Positions 24,959-36,104 of a stretch of DNA of 64,000 nt are shown piece after piece. The notes under the pieces were generated by a model. The model made no database searches. It had not been told where the DNA came from and saw only the letters and a list, made by a program, of their open reading frames with translations. The translations under genes and the position numbers were made by a program. How positions within the stretch are numbered: position 1 is the stretch's first letter; each line of letters opens with the position of its first letter. The stretch lies in assembly GCF_002831645.1 (NCBI RefSeq), contig NZ_CP025117.1, positions 1,557,514 through 1,621,513 on the forward strand, written 5' to 3'. Source of the stretch: Olleya sp. Bg11-27 (GTDB lineage: Bacteria > Bacteroidota > Bacteroidia > Flavobacteriales > Flavobacteriaceae).

Positions 24959-25454
24959 ATTCATCTAAAACGTTACTCATAAATGTGTATAAATCGGTCA
25001 TTTCTTTTTGGTTAGAGGTTTTACTCATTCGGCCGGCAAAGTAAAGGACAAACCATATAATAGTCATACCGATTAAGCCCCAAACTTGTAATTGGTAGTT
25101 TACTTTTAAAGCATAATTGGAATAAGCCCAAACACAAAAGGCTACAAATAATCCGGCAACTATAAAATGCATAAACATAAATAAAGTCCAAACGGTTGGG
25201 TTAGGCCCAAATAAACCATACAACTGACTTTTATTGTTTTCTAGGTCGTTGATCTCTAAATGGAGTTGCGGAGACCAAAAATGTTGTTCTGCTTTTGGTA
25301 GTTTAATAAAGACATGATCGTCAATTCTAGAGACAATAAATTGACTCTGATTGTGCTTTTTAGCTTCAAAAGCCTCTAAAACAGTCGTGTGTTGTTTATT
25401 TAATTCTATTTTGAATCGTGGACGTAGCACGACTTCATTTAAATTTTCATTCAT
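24957..25454 (-). CDS. Two-helix membrane protein, unknown
   Basis: 165 residues. The N-terminal 85 residues are soluble with strand-like alternation (PRFKIELN, HVFIKLP, HLEIND). Two membrane helices follow at about 86-108 and 120-140, then a short acidic tail. I do not recognise a characterised family. It is divergent from der (97-bp gap), an arrangement I believe is common in Flavobacteriaceae. No catalytic motif is visible. Confidence 0.75.
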   Translation of the reverse strand: MNENLNEVVLRPRFKIELNKQHTTVLEAFEAKKHNQSQFIVSRIDDHVFIKLPKAEQHFWSPQLHLEINDLENNKSQLYGLFGPNPTVWTLFMFMHFIVAGLFVAFCVWAYSNYALKVNYQLQVWGLIGMTIIWFVLYFAGRMSKTSNQKEMTDLYTFMSNVLDE

Positions 25455-25503
25455 AATTATCTCATAATGAAAGTAAAATACTATTTTTTCTCGAACTAAA
25501 CAC

Positions 25504-25511
25504 TACCTTTG
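25504..25511 (+). promoter_or_regulatory. der: -7 promoter element TACCTTTG before der
   Basis: Exact TAnnTTTG match 41 bp upstream of the der ATG, giving a leader of about 35 nt. The -33 TTG is not obvious, only a T-rich stretch. Confidence 0.45.
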
Positions 25512-25551
25512 CACTCGCTTACAGGATATGTAATGCATAAAAAAATAAATT

Positions 25552-26859
25552 ATGAGTAATATAGTAGCAATAGTAGGAAGACCTAATGTAGGGAAATCAA
25601 CATTTTTTAATCGTTTAATTCAACGTCGTGAGGCAATTGTTGATGCGGTAAGTGGTGTAACAAGAGATAGACATTACGGAAAAAGTGATTGGAACGGAAA
25701 AGAATTTTCGTTGATCGATACAGGAGGTTATGTAAAAGGAAGTGATGATGTTTTTGAAGCTGAAATTGATAAGCAAGTAGAATTAGCTATTGATGAGGCA
25801 GATGCTATTATCTTTATGGTTAATGTAGAGGATGGTGTTACAGGAATGGATGAGGATGTTGCACGTTTATTACGTAAAGTGACAAAACCTGTATTTTTAG
25901 TTGTTAATAAAGTAGATAATGGTAAGCGAGAAGAAGATGCTGTTGAGTTTTACAGCCTTGGATTAGGAGATTATTTTACCATTGCAAGTATAAACGGTAG
26001 TGGAACAGGAGACCTTTTAGATGCTCTTGTTGAAGCTTTACCAGAAATAGAAGAAGTACAAGAGGAAGATCCATTACCACGTTTTGCTGTAGTTGGTCGT
26101 CCAAATGCAGGAAAATCATCTTTTATTAATGCTTTAATTGGAGAAGATCGATATATTGTTACAGATATAGCGGGTACTACAAGAGATTCAATAGATACTA
26201 AGTATAACCGTTTTGGATTTGAATTCAATTTAATTGATACTGCTGGAATTCGTAAAAAATCAAAAGTAAAAGAAGATTTAGAATTTTATTCTGTAATGCG
26301 AAGTGTTCGTGCTATTGAACATGCGGATGTTTGTTTATTAGTGGTTGATGCAACTAGAGGTTTTGATGGTCAAATTCAAAATATTTTCTGGTTAGCACAA
26401 CGTAACAGAAAAGGAATTGTAGTTTTAATTAACAAATGGGATTTAGTAGAAAAAGACCATAAATCTACTAACGAGTTTGAAAAGCATATCAAAAAACAAT
26501 TAGAGCCATTTACAGATGTGCCAATTGTATTTATTTCAGTATTGACAAAACAACGTATTTTTAAAGCTATCGAAACTGCTGTGGAGGTTTATAACAACCG
26601 TTCTAAGCGTATCAAAACTAGCGAACTTAATGAGACGTTACTTCCAATTATAGATAATTACCCACCACCAGCTTACAAAGGTAAATTTGTTAAGATTAAA
26701 TACATCATGCAGTTGCCTACACCGCAACCACAATTTGCGTTTTTCTGTAATTTACCACAATATGTACGTGAAGGTTATAAGCGTTATTTAGAGAATAAAT
26801 TACGTGAGTTATATGACTTTAAAGGGGTGCCTATCAGTGTATATATGCGTAAAAAATAA
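25552..26859 (+). CDS. der: GTPase Der (EngA)
   Basis: 435 residues with two tandem GTPase domains: [17 protein letters not shown] in the first, [17 protein letters not shown] in the second. A C-terminal KH-like domain (about 350-435) follows. Der is essential for 50S ribosomal subunit assembly. It is monocistronic, with a candidate promoter at 25504. Confidence 0.97.
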   Translation: MSNIVAIVGRPNVGKSTFFNRLIQRREAIVDAVSGVTRDRHYGKSDWNGKEFSLIDTGGYVKGSDDVFEAEIDKQVELAIDEADAIIFMVNVEDGVTGMDEDVARLLRKVTKPVFLVVNKVDNGKREEDAVEFYSLGLGDYFTIASINGSGTGDLLDALVEALPEIEEVQEEDPLPRFAVVGRPNAGKSSFINALIGEDRYIVTDIAGTTRDSIDTKYNRFGFEFNLIDTAGIRKKSKVKEDLEFYSVMRSVRAIEHADVCLLVVDATRGFDGQIQNIFWLAQRNRKGIVVLINKWDLVEKDHKSTNEFEKHIKKQLEPFTDVPIVFISVLTKQRIFKAIETAVEVYNNRSKRIKTSELNETLLPIIDNYPPPAYKGKFVKIKYIMQLPTPQPQFAFFCNLPQYVREGYKRYLENKLRELYDFKGVPISVYMRKK

Positions 26860-26969
26860 TGATTCTAAATTAGTTTTAAGTTTTTATTAAGACTAAAAAT
26901 AGTATCGCAAGGTTATTTTCGTTGAAAATTATTAGCTGTTAATCAGTCTTTTAAAATCAACCAAAACCA

Positions 26970-29729
26970 ATGCGTTACCTAATCTTTATTGGCACACTTT
27001 TGTGTGCATTCACCTCATTTAGTCAATCCAAAGAATTTGTTATAAAAGGTCAGGTGTTTGATGACTTAGATCAAACACCGCTTGAGGCCGCTACAGTATA
27101 TCTGGAGCGTGTTAAAGATAGTAGTTTGGTCACGTATACCATAACAGAAAAGGATGGGGCATTTTCTATGGAAGATGTTACCGGTGAGGATAATTTAAAC
27201 TTATTAGTGTCTTATGTCGGCTATAAGTCTTACAAGAAAAAAATTGCTATTCGTGCAGGTATCATAGATTTAGGAGCTGTAAAGCTTCAAATAAGTAACT
27301 CGTTAGATGAGGTGTTAATCAAGTCTTCAGCACCCGTAACCATTAAAAAGGACACATTAGAGTTTAATGTTAATTCTTTTAAAACTAAAAAAGATGCTAC
27401 GGTAGAGGATTTATTAAAACAATTACCTGGAGTAGAAATTGACGAAGAAGGTAAAATTAAAGTTAACGGGAAAGCCGTTAATAAAATCTTGGTTAATGGA
27501 AAGTCCTTTTTTGGTAATGATCCTTCTATTACCATTAAAAACCTTACCAAGGAAATTATTGAAAAAATTCAAGTGGTAGACACTAAAACTAAAAGTGAGG
27601 CTTTTACAGGAGAGGAAGGTGATAAAGAAAACAAGACGATAAATCTTACTATTAAAGAAGAGAATAATAAAGGTGTTTTTGGACGTGTAGCGGCTGGTGC
27701 TGGAACAGATGATCGCTACGAGTTTGCAGGAATGTTTAATAGATTTGATAACAATCAGCGCATTAGTGTTTTAGTCGGTGGTAATAATGTTAACTCTCCG
27801 GGTTTTAGCTTTGGTGAAATTCGGGAAATGTTTGGTAGTAGAGGTCTTGGTAGTTGGACTGGTAATGGCTCATTTAATTTTAATGGAAGACAATTTGGAG
27901 CAGGTCAAGGAATAACGACTTCTAAATTAGCAGGTGTAAATTATGCAGATGCAATAGGGAGGAAAACGGAATTTTCTGCTGATTATTTTTTCTCAAATAG
28001 TAATTCTGAAAATGAATCAGCTTCTCAGCGAGAAACTATTTTATCCGATTCTAGATATTTCTCGAATTCAACTTCACGTTCTAATAACGATACAGAAAGC
28101 CATTCGGCCAATTCTGATTTTGAAATAAAAATTGATACAACCTTTTTTATTAATATTAAACCCTCATTTTCTAATTCAACGAGTACGACAGAGTACAGGA
28201 GTGAAGATGAAACATTAGATGAAGATAGAGTGTTGACTAATCAATCGACATTAAGTTCTTTTGTTAAAACTAAGGTTAATAATTTTTCTAATGCTATGAG
28301 TGCTACCAAAAAGTTTGGTTCTAAAGGAGCCTTTTTAAAGTTTGGTATCAATAATAGTTTTAGCAATAGCGAAAGTGATGATTTTATAAATTCAAATACA
28401 GAAATATTTGGATCGACACCAGAAACTATAAATAGAAACCAATTAACGGATGGGAATAATAACAGTGATAAGCTTAATACAGATGTAAGTTATAGGTTGC
28501 CAATTATAGCAAAGGAATTTTTTGTCAACTTTAATTATAAGTATCAGTTCAATAAAGATGAAAACAAGGAAAGTACATTTGATTTTAATTCGACTTCAAA
28601 TGCTTATGATCTGTTCAATGAAAGTTTAAGTACAGATTTTGAGTATATTGATACTAGGAGTTCTCCGGGAATAAGTTTTAGTTATCGTAAAGAAAAATGG
28701 TCGGCAAGATTTGGTGCGGATTACGTGATGAGAACTTTAAAAAATCAAGATGGTTTGAGATCGGAATTTAATGTTGAGAAAGATTTTAATACAGTCGAAT
28801 TAAATTCTAATTTCAATTACAGATTTAGTAAAAAAGCCTCTTTTTATTTGGGCTACAGATTGTCAAATACCCCACCTTTTGTAAGTCAATTGCAAGCATT
28901 TGAAGATGTATCTAATCCATTAAATACAATTATAGGTAATCCTAACTTAGAGCCGACAAATCAACACAGTTTATATATGGGCTTTAATGCCTATAACTAC
29001 AAAGAGCGTACAGGTTTTTATGTCTATGCTAACGTAGTACAAAGTCAAAATGCTGTGGTGTCTAGAACAACTATTGATCCTGAGACTTTAAAGCGTACTA
29101 CAACTTACGACAATGTAGATGGTAATAATAAGGGGTCTTTTGGAATTGATTTTAGTAAAAAATTTAAAATAGACTCATTGCAAACTATAAAGTTTAAAGT
29201 TGGTAGTCGTTCTAATTTTGCAAAAAACATAAATTATAATAATGAGGTGCAATATGCTAGTAATGTTTTAGAGTTTAATCCAAATATGGGAATTGATTAT
29301 GCGTATAATAATGTTTTTGAATTTAAACCGCGCTACCGTATCACGTTAACAAATAATAAATATGATATTGATGCTTTTGAAGATAGAAATTTTATGTCTC
29401 ATAATTTAGATTTAAACTCAGCTTTTTTTTTACCTAAGGGAGTAGAGTGGCGGAATGATATTACTTATAATTACAACGCTAACATAGCAGATGGTTTCCA
29501 GAAAGATGCTTGGTTTTGGAATGCTAGTATTGCCTATTCTGTTTTAAAAGATCAAGGATTAGTGACTTTAAAAGTGTATGATTTACTAAATCAAAATACT
29601 AACGCGAGGCGTACTGCAACACAAGATTATATACAAGATACCCAAAGTACGGTATTACGTCAATATTTTATGCTTAATTTTAGTTGGAAGTTTAATAGTT
29701 TAGGGTCTAAAGGAGAGGCGAAAAGTTAA
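26970..29729 (+). CDS. Outer membrane beta-barrel (TonB receptor-like) protein
   Basis: 919 residues with a signal peptide (LLCAFTSFSQ). About 24-115 is a carboxypeptidase-regulatory-like beta sandwich (GQVFDDLDQTPLEAATVYL). About 130-225 resembles a plug domain (TVEDLLKQLPGVEIDEEGKI, KILVNGKSFFGNDP). The remainder is a 22-strand-type barrel of the OMP_b-brl_3 family rich in Asn and Ser with alternating aromatic residues. It likely moves substrate across the outer membrane; there is no SusD partner, so the substrate is unknown. It is 110 bp after der, separate, with its own terminator. Confidence 0.88.
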   Translation: MRYLIFIGTLLCAFTSFSQSKEFVIKGQVFDDLDQTPLEAATVYLERVKDSSLVTYTITEKDGAFSMEDVTGEDNLNLLVSYVGYKSYKKKIAIRAGIIDLGAVKLQISNSLDEVLIKSSAPVTIKKDTLEFNVNSFKTKKDATVEDLLKQLPGVEIDEEGKIKVNGKAVNKILVNGKSFFGNDPSITIKNLTKEIIEKIQVVDTKTKSEAFTGEEGDKENKTINLTIKEENNKGVFGRVAAGAGTDDRYEFAGMFNRFDNNQRISVLVGGNNVNSPGFSFGEIREMFGSRGLGSWTGNGSFNFNGRQFGAGQGITTSKLAGVNYADAIGRKTEFSADYFFSNSNSENESASQRETILSDSRYFSNSTSRSNNDTESHSANSDFEIKIDTTFFINIKPSFSNSTSTTEYRSEDETLDEDRVLTNQSTLSSFVKTKVNNFSNAMSATKKFGSKGAFLKFGINNSFSNSESDDFINSNTEIFGSTPETINRNQLTDGNNNSDKLNTDVSYRLPIIAKEFFVNFNYKYQFNKDENKESTFDFNSTSNAYDLFNESLSTDFEYIDTRSSPGISFSYRKEKWSARFGADYVMRTLKNQDGLRSEFNVEKDFNTVELNSNFNYRFSKKASFYLGYRLSNTPPFVSQLQAFEDVSNPLNTIIGNPNLEPTNQHSLYMGFNAYNYKERTGFYVYANVVQSQNAVVSRTTIDPETLKRTTTYDNVDGNNKGSFGIDFSKKFKIDSLQTIKFKVGSRSNFAKNINYNNEVQYASNVLEFNPNMGIDYAYNNVFEFKPRYRITLTNNKYDIDAFEDRNFMSHNLDLNSAFFLPKGVEWRNDITYNYNANIADGFQKDAWFWNASIAYSVLKDQGLVTLKVYDLLNQNTNARRTATQDYIQDTQSTVLRQYFMLNFSWKFNSLGSKGEAKS

Positions 29730-29791
29730 TAGATGGACTACATGGATTAGTTCTGTTATACAGTAATAGATTATATCGGTTTATATGAAAC

Positions 29792-29823
29792 AAAAAAAAG
29801 CAACTTTTCAGTTGCTTTTTTTT
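29792..29823 (+). terminator. Terminator after barrel gene
   Basis: Stem AAGCAACT/AGTTGCTT with a TTTC loop between an A run and a T run. Confidence 0.9.
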
Positions 29824-29976
29824 GTTTAGCTAGGTTGTCTATTATTTGTTTAGACTAATGTAGTAGTTAATTATAGCTTCATTTTAGTGTATATGATAAA
29901 ATGTATTTTCATAAATAATGAAGCTTATTTCTCAATAAAAATGAATAGTTAAGGAGTGCTTTTTAAGATGAGTGAG

Positions 29977-30849
29977 TTACCAACCACCTGAAGCACCACC
30001 ACCACCAAAGCCTCCGCCTCCGAAGCCTCCACCAAAGCCACCACCTCCAGAAGAACCGCCAAAACCGCCTCCTCCAAAACCACCAGAGCCACTTCTGTAA
30101 CCTCCGCGACCAGAATTACTTAGTATTATAGCTTCAAGTATACTTCGTGATGTACTTCGTCCACCTCCAAAGTGATCTGTGCCATTGCCACCTCTTCGGT
30201 TTTTAGATATAGAAATTAAAATGATAATAAAAATAATGCCCAAAAAGAAAATAACACCTATGGGGAACTCTTCTGAAGTATCATTTTGACGTGAGCCTTT
30301 ATACTCACCATTCATAACTTCAAAAATAGCATCCGCACCACGATTTAAGCCACCGTAGTAGTTGTTTTGTTTGAAAAACGGGATAATGTCTTGCTCTATA
30401 ATGCGACGCGACATAGCGTCTGTTAATAGGTGTTCAACACCATAGCCAGTACTGATATTTATTTTTCTGTCTTTTCTGGCTAGTAAAATGAAAATTCCGT
30501 TGTCTTCCTTTTCTTGACCAATACCCCATTCTTGAGCCCAATTAGTCGCTAAGTAATTAATGTATTCACCTTGAGTAGATGGTATAATAGCAACAACTAT
30601 TTGCGTAGAAGTGGTGTCAGAGTATTTTATTAGTTTAGACTCTAAAGCATTTTTTTGACTTGAAGATAGTAATTTAGCATAATCATAAACACTAGTTTGT
30701 CCACCATTAGATTTATCTGGTTTTGACGGAATTTTGAACTGCGCAAAGCCTGTGCTAAAGGATAATAAAATAGCTAATACAACGAGTTTTAATACATTGT
30801 TTTTTAATGATTGCTTACTGACTACTGAAGACTGTATTCTGAATATCAT
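29977..30849 (-). CDS. TPM-domain protein with Gly-rich tail (YgcG family)
   Basis: 290 residues. A signal peptide ends about residue 37 (LLSFSTGFAQ). The TPM domain occupies about 50-185 (VYDYAKLLSSSQKNALESKL, ISTGYGVEHLLTD). A membrane helix lies at about 197-215, and the last 80 residues are a Gly/Ser/Phe low-complexity tail ending GGASGGW. TPM (TLP18.3/Psb32/MOLO-1) proteins act in membrane protein quality control, often with LemA. It overlaps the upstream TPM gene by 4 bp (ATGA), the last of five packed genes. Confidence 0.9.
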   Translation of the reverse strand: MIFRIQSSVVSKQSLKNNVLKLVVLAILLSFSTGFAQFKIPSKPDKSNGGQTSVYDYAKLLSSSQKNALESKLIKYSDTTSTQIVVAIIPSTQGEYINYLATNWAQEWGIGQEKEDNGIFILLARKDRKINISTGYGVEHLLTDAMSRRIIEQDIIPFFKQNNYYGGLNRGADAIFEVMNGEYKGSRQNDTSEEFPIGVIFFLGIIFIIILISISKNRRGGNGTDHFGGGRSTSRSILEAIILSNSGRGGYRSGSGGFGGGGFGGSSGGGGFGGGFGGGGFGGGGASGGW

Positions 30850-31286
30850 CCTTTAGAAATAGTATTGCTTAACTCATTAGTGTCATCGTCTTTGATAGGG
30901 AAATGTGTTTTTAGTTGCTGTCCAGCATGTAAAATACCATCCACTAAACCTTGTTTGAAATGGCCTGATTTAAAATGGTTTTCAATGATTGTTTTAGTGT
31001 CATCCCAGAAGGTTTTAGGGACAAGTTTGTTTATACCTTCGTCACCATATATTCCAAATTTATGGTCGTCAACTGCAACATAGATCAAAACACCATTTCT
31101 ATCCCTAGTATTGTCCATTTTTAAATAGGAAAAAACCTCTAATGCGCGAGATTCTAAATCGGCATTACAAGTTTTTTCGATATGTACACGGATTTCTCCA
31201 GAGGTATGGTCTTCTGCTACACAAATAGCATCAACAATAGCCTGTTCTTCAATAGTGGTTAAAAACGATTCAACTTTATCTTGCAT
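30846..31286 (-). CDS. TPM-domain protein, short
   Basis: 146 residues, no signal peptide or membrane helix. It consists of one TPM domain (EEQAIVDAICVAEDHTSGEIRVHIE, GVLIYVAVDDHKFGIYGDEGINK). It sits between lemA (3-bp gap) and the larger TPM gene (4-bp overlap). The two TPM proteins plus LemA form a unit found across Bacteroidota, thought to act at the cytoplasmic membrane. Confidence 0.88.
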   Translation of the reverse strand: MQDKVESFLTTIEEQAIVDAICVAEDHTSGEIRVHIEKTCNADLESRALEVFSYLKMDNTRDRNGVLIYVAVDDHKFGIYGDEGINKLVPKTFWDDTKTIIENHFKSGHFKQGLVDGILHAGQQLKTHFPIKDDDTNELSNTISKG

Positions 31287-31289
31287 AAA

Positions 31290-31886
31290 TTAAAATTGTA
31301 CTTTAGGAGCGTTTTCACTTCCTGGTGATGCTTTAAATAACCCAAGCGCTTCTTTATTAATGTAGTTTGCAACGTAGCTAGTAGGGAATTTAGCAATAAA
31401 AATATTGTAAGCTCCTGCTAAACTGTTAAATCTGTTACGTTCCACATTAATTCTGTTTTCCGTACCTTCTAATTGGCTTTGTAATTCTAAAAAGCCTCTG
31501 TCAGCTTTTAATTCAGGATAACGCTCTACAGATACTAATAATCTTGATAAAGCGCCACTTAATCCTTGTTGCGCTTTTTGAAATTGGGCAATGTTTTCCG
31601 GAGAGATAGCACTGGCATCAACATTGATTGTTGGTTTTGTAGCTTCTGCTCTGGCTTTAATTACAGCTTCCAATGTTTCCTTTTCATGATCTGCATAGCC
31701 TTTTACAGTAGCGACAAGATTAGGGATTAAATCAGCTCTTCTTTGGTAAGAACTTTCTACATTAGCCCATTGTGCTACTGCAACACCTTCTTTTTCTATG
31801 ATTTCATTATTAATACCAATGCCCCATTTGAATACTATAAAGGCAAGAATTCCAATAATAACGATAGGTATAAGTAATTTTTTCAT
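31290..31886 (-). CDS. lemA: LemA family protein
   Basis: 198 residues from the ATG at 31886; an alternative ATG at 31934 would add 16 residues and overlap the MerR gene by 11 bp. I prefer 31886 because LemA proteins normally begin directly with the MKKLLIPIVIIG membrane helix. The body has the family motif YQRRADLIPNLVATVKGYADHE and long helices to the C-terminus. LemA proteins are single-span, with the soluble helices outside the membrane; molecular function is unsettled. Confidence 0.92.
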   Translation of the reverse strand: MKKLLIPIVIIGILAFIVFKWGIGINNEIIEKEGVAVAQWANVESSYQRRADLIPNLVATVKGYADHEKETLEAVIKARAEATKPTINVDASAISPENIAQFQKAQQGLSGALSRLLVSVERYPELKADRGFLELQSQLEGTENRINVERNRFNSLAGAYNIFIAKFPTSYVANYINKEALGLFKASPGSENAPKVQF

Positions 31887-31923
31887 GGTAGATGATTTTT
31901 TAGTGTTGCCTTCAGGTAGTTGT

Positions 31924-32253
31924 TTATAGTTCATTTTTTAATTTTATTAATTGTGCTTTGACTCCTTCTAATTTAGTTATAATTTCAAAGTTATCAAGGG
32001 TTTTCTTTTTTTCTTCTTTTAAATGTGTTTTTGCACCGTCTAAAGTAAAGCCACGCTCTTTTACCAAATGATAAATTAGTTGTAAGTTTTTTATGTCTTC
32101 AGGGGTGAATTTTCTATTTCCTGTTACTGTTTTTTTTGGTTTTAGGACATCAAATTCTTTTTCCCAAAACCGAAGTAATGATGTGTTTACATCAAAGGCT
32201 TTTGCCACTTCACCAATGGAATAGTAGCGTTTTTCTGGAAGATCAATAATCAT
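31924..32253 (-). CDS. MerR-family transcriptional regulator
   Basis: 109 residues. The winged helix (about 8-75) has YYSIGEVAKAFDVNTSLLRFWEKEF and NRKFTPEDI; a short coiled coil ends the protein. There is no metal-binding C-terminal domain. This short MerR form sits between the M23 peptidase and LemA genes, and its start shares one base with the M23 stop (TAATG). It may control its own operon; the target is unknown. Confidence 0.9.
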   Translation of the reverse strand: MIIDLPEKRYYSIGEVAKAFDVNTSLLRFWEKEFDVLKPKKTVTGNRKFTPEDIKNLQLIYHLVKERGFTLDGAKTHLKEEKKKTLDNFEIITKLEGVKAQLIKLKNEL

Positions 32254-33224
32254 TAATCTAAAGATTGGTTTTCTACCGAGGCATGTCGCAGAAGTTTGTT
32301 AAATTCTTCAGGAGATAAACTACCGTAGTAAAAATTCATAGGATTAATACGTTGCCCATCTTTAAATATTTCATAATGAACATGTGGTGCTTGAGAGCGT
32401 CCAGTACTACCTACAAAACCTATTAAATCCCCACGTTTTACTTTTTGATTTTTTTGAGCGACAAATTTAAACATGTGCGCATAAAGAGAAGTGTACCCAT
32501 AGCCATGATCTATTCTAATATGATTTCCATATCCTGCAGAATTGTTGTCAGCACGCACCACAATACCATCTCCTGAGGCATAAATAGGAGTCCCTCTAGG
32601 GGCTGTAAAGTCCATACCCCAATGCATTTTTCTAAGTTTAGTAAAGGGGTCAGATCGCATACCATATCCCGAAGCCATTCTGGTTAAGTCTTCATTACTT
32701 ACAGGTTGTATCGCAGGAATAGCTAATAATAATTTTTCTTTTTCTTCAGCTAAAATTGCAATTTCGTCTAGTGATTTTGACTGTACAACTATGCGTTTAA
32801 GGAGTATGTCAATGCGTTTGTTACTATTTACAATCAATTGAGAATTATCGTAACCTTCTAGTCTTTTATATCTGTTAACACCTCCAAATCCAGCTTTACG
32901 TTGTTCTTCTGGAATAGGGTTAGCCTCAAAATACAAACGATAAATGGCATTATCACGATCTTCGATATTTGCTAAGACCATTTCTGCCTCCTCCATTTTT
33001 TTATTTAGTAAATCAAACTGTAATTCTAAATTTGATAACTCGCGTTTTAGGGCTTTTTCTTTTGGTGATTCAAAGTATTGCCCGCCTATAAAAACAAACA
33101 GAAAACTAAATAGGGCGGCAGCAATTAAGAATAAAGATATAAACTTAAATGTGCGTCTTTTTCTGCGCTCTATCTTTTTATAAGAGAGTGTTTCAGAATC
33201 ATAATAATATTTTACCTTACTCAT
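32253..33224 (-). CDS. M23-family metallopeptidase
   Basis: 323 residues with one membrane helix (about 26-48), a coiled coil (about 55-165) and a C-terminal LytM domain with zinc ligands in HWGMDFTAP and HVHYEIF. Coiled-coil LytM proteins degrade or regulate degradation of peptidoglycan cross-links during growth or division. It is first of the M23-MerR-LemA-TPM-TPM run and divergent from alaS across 132 bp. Confidence 0.92.
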   Translation of the reverse strand: MSKVKYYYDSETLSYKKIERRKRRTFKFISLFLIAAALFSFLFVFIGGQYFESPKEKALKRELSNLELQFDLLNKKMEEAEMVLANIEDRDNAIYRLYFEANPIPEEQRKAGFGGVNRYKRLEGYDNSQLIVNSNKRIDILLKRIVVQSKSLDEIAILAEEKEKLLLAIPAIQPVSNEDLTRMASGYGMRSDPFTKLRKMHWGMDFTAPRGTPIYASGDGIVVRADNNSAGYGNHIRIDHGYGYTSLYAHMFKFVAQKNQKVKRGDLIGFVGSTGRSQAPHVHYEIFKDGQRINPMNFYYGSLSPEEFNKLLRHASVENQSLD

Positions 33225-33238
33225 TATCTAAAATATTC

Positions 33239-33246
33239 TATTTTTG
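33239..33246 (+). promoter_or_regulatory. alaS: -7 promoter element TATTTTTG before alaS
   Basis: Matches TAnnTTTG in the 132-bp divergent region; transcription would begin about 105 nt before the alaS start, leaving an AT-rich leader with no obvious T-box or attenuator. Confidence 0.35.
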
Positions 33247-33356
33247 CAATTATTAAAGCTGAGTTTTTCAGCTAATTAAAATAGTAAACGAAATAACAAA
33301 TATATAAATTGTTTTTTTAAGCTTTAAGTTTAAGTAAACAAGATTAACATAGGCAT

Positions 33357-35972
33357 ATGAATTCTCAAGACGTACGCGCAACTTTTCTTAAGTTCTTCGA
33401 AGATAAAAAGCACAGCATTGTGCGATCTGCACCGATGGTGTTAAAGGATGATCCAACATTAATGTTTGTAAACGCAGGGATGGCACCTTTTAAAGAATAC
33501 TTTTTAGGAAACAGCCAACCAAAAAACAATCGTATAACAGATAGTCAAAAATGTTTGAGAGTCTCTGGTAAACATAACGACCTGGAAGAGGTTGGATATG
33601 ATACCTACCATCATACTTTATTTGAAATGCTAGGAAACTGGTCTTTTGGTGATTATTTTAAAGAAGAAGCTATTGCTTGGGCATGGGAATTATTGACAGA
33701 GGTCTATAAAATTGATAAGGATATTTTATATGTTACTGTTTTTGAGGGTAGTGATGATGACGATAACCTTAAAATGGATACTGAAGCTTACGATCTTTGG
33801 AAACAATATATAAGTGAAGACCGTATTTTAAAAGGGAATAAAAAAGATAACTTTTGGGAGATGGGAGAGCAAGGACCTTGTGGGCCTTGTAGCGAAATCC
33901 ATGTTGATATCCGTTCTGCTGAAGAAAAAGCTAAAGTCGATGGTAAAACTTTAGTAAATGAAGATCATCCGCAGGTGGTAGAAATATGGAATTTGGTTTT
34001 TATGCAATACAACCGTAAAGCAAATGGTAGTTTAGAAGAGCTGCCAAATAAACATATTGACACGGGAATGGGATTTGAACGTTTGTGTATGGTAATGCAG
34101 AATGTTAAATCTAATTATGATACGGATGTGTTTACACCAATTATAAGAGAAATTGAAACCATTACAGGTAAAGATTATAATAAAGATGAAAAAATAGATA
34201 TTGCTATTCGTGTTATATCCGACCATGTGCGTGCGGTAGCTTTTTCTATAGCCGATGGACAATTACCTAGTAATACAGGAGCAGGTTATGTTATCCGTCG
34301 TATTTTGCGTCGTGCAGTACGTTACGGATTTACCTTTTTAGATAAAAAAGAACCGTTTATATACCGTTTGGTTAATGTGTTAACTGAAAAAATGGGTAAG
34401 GCATTCCCGGAATTAAAAGCTCAAAAACAATTAATCGAAAATGTTATAAAAGAAGAAGAAGCATCGTTTTTAAGAACATTAGATCAAGGTTTAGCTATTT
34501 TAGATCGCATCGTAGATAATGCAACGGATAAACAAGTGTCTGGATCTAAAGTTTTTGAGCTTAAGGATACTTATGGTTTTCCTGAAGATTTAACCGATTT
34601 AATTTTACGTGAAAAAGGATTCTCTTATAATAAAGGTGAATTTAATAAGCGTTTAAAAGAACAACAAGGAAGAGGTCGTGAGGCATCAGAATTAAAATCT
34701 GATGATTGGACTGATTTAATTGAAGATGAAGAACAAGAATTTATTGGTTATGACCAATTAGAAGCTAAAGTTAAAATTACAAAATACCGTAAAGTCGTTT
34801 CTAAAAAGGATGGCGAAATGTACCAATTGGTATTTAATTTGACACCTTTTTATGCTGAAGGTGGTGGGCAAGTTGGAGATAAAGGTTATATCCAAGCGAC
34901 AAACGGAGATGTTTCTTATATTGTAGATACTAAAAAAGAGAATAATATAATTATTCACTTAACTAAAGAGTTACCGCGTGATGTTAATCAAGTTTTTGTT
35001 GCAAAAGTCGACGAAAAACAACGTTACAGAACAGAGTGTAATCATACAGCTACGCATTTATTGCATCAAGCGTTAAGAGAAGTCTTAGGTGATCATGTAG
35101 AGCAAAAAGGAAGTGCGGTACACTCAAAATATTTAAGATTTGATTTTTCACATTTTTCTAAATTAACAACAGAGCAATTACGTGATGTTGAAAATTTTGT
35201 AAATGCTAGAATAGAAAGTAAGTTACCATTACAGGAAGGACGTAATGTGCCAATGGAAAAAGCTATAGAAGAAGGTGCTATGGCATTATTTGGAGAGAAA
35301 TATGGCGATGCTGTACGTACCGTTAGATTTGGTCAGTCCATAGAATTATGTGGTGGTACTCATGTCGATAATACTGCGGATATTTGGCATTTTAAAATTG
35401 TGTCGGAAGGCGCTGTAGCATCAGGAATACGTCGTATAGAAGCGATTACAAATGATGCCGTTAAGTCGTATTATCATGATAATAACAGATCGTTTTTTGA
35501 AATGAAAGATATGCTTAACAATGCACAAGAGCCTATTAAAGCACTTCAAAATTTACAAGAAGAAAATACGAGTCTTAAAAAACAAATAGAGCAACTATTA
35601 AAAGACAAAGCAAAAAATATTAAAGGCGAACTTAAAAACGAAATAGTAGAAGTTAACGGTGTTAACTTTTTAGCTAAACAATTAGATTTAGATCCTTCTG
35701 GAATTAAAGATTTATGTTTTGAATTAGGTAACCAATTTGATAATTTATATTTAATTTTTGGAGCAGAGCTAGATGGGAAGGCTATCCTATCGTGTTATGT
35801 GTCTAAAAGCTTAGTCGAAACTAAAGGGCTTAATGCAGGAACTATTGTTAGAGAATTAGGAAAATATATCCATGGAGGTGGAGGTGGGCAACCATTTTTT
35901 GCAACAGCTGGAGGTAAAAATGCAGCGGGTATTAAGGACGCTTTAGAGGCTGCCAAAAGTTATATTGCGTAG
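33357..35972 (+). CDS. alaS: Alanine--tRNA ligase
   Basis: 871 residues, complete. Class II catalytic core at about 1-245, tRNA-recognition region, editing domain with zinc-type motif [12 protein letters not shown] and CGGTH, and a C-terminal DHHA1/C-Ala domain (about 745-871, [15 protein letters not shown]). The enzyme charges tRNA-Ala and hydrolyses mischarged Ser or Gly. It stands alone, with a strong terminator downstream. Confidence 0.98.
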   Translation: MNSQDVRATFLKFFEDKKHSIVRSAPMVLKDDPTLMFVNAGMAPFKEYFLGNSQPKNNRITDSQKCLRVSGKHNDLEEVGYDTYHHTLFEMLGNWSFGDYFKEEAIAWAWELLTEVYKIDKDILYVTVFEGSDDDDNLKMDTEAYDLWKQYISEDRILKGNKKDNFWEMGEQGPCGPCSEIHVDIRSAEEKAKVDGKTLVNEDHPQVVEIWNLVFMQYNRKANGSLEELPNKHIDTGMGFERLCMVMQNVKSNYDTDVFTPIIREIETITGKDYNKDEKIDIAIRVISDHVRAVAFSIADGQLPSNTGAGYVIRRILRRAVRYGFTFLDKKEPFIYRLVNVLTEKMGKAFPELKAQKQLIENVIKEEEASFLRTLDQGLAILDRIVDNATDKQVSGSKVFELKDTYGFPEDLTDLILREKGFSYNKGEFNKRLKEQQGRGREASELKSDDWTDLIEDEEQEFIGYDQLEAKVKITKYRKVVSKKDGEMYQLVFNLTPFYAEGGGQVGDKGYIQATNGDVSYIVDTKKENNIIIHLTKELPRDVNQVFVAKVDEKQRYRTECNHTATHLLHQALREVLGDHVEQKGSAVHSKYLRFDFSHFSKLTTEQLRDVENFVNARIESKLPLQEGRNVPMEKAIEEGAMALFGEKYGDAVRTVRFGQSIELCGGTHVDNTADIWHFKIVSEGAVASGIRRIEAITNDAVKSYYHDNNRSFFEMKDMLNNAQEPIKALQNLQEENTSLKKQIEQLLKDKAKNIKGELKNEIVEVNGVNFLAKQLDLDPSGIKDLCFELGNQFDNLYLIFGAELDGKAILSCYVSKSLVETKGLNAGTIVRELGKYIHGGGGGQPFFATAGGKNAAGIKDALEAAKSYIA

Positions 35973-35976
35973 ATGT

Positions 35977-36035
35977 AATTTTCTCTTAAAGTCGAGAACC
36001 AAAGTGTTTGATTTTGACTTTAAGAGAAAATTTTT
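35977..36035 (+). terminator. Terminator after alaS
   Basis: A perfect 17-bp stem (35977-35993 with 36016-36032) with a 22-base loop, followed by T residues. It begins 4 bp past the alaS stop codon. Confidence 0.8.
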
Positions 36036-36104
36036 CGTTGCTGAGTTGTGAGATAGAGAAGAGAGGATATAACAAAAAAAAGGGGTTGATAAAAAGTGAG
36101 CTAA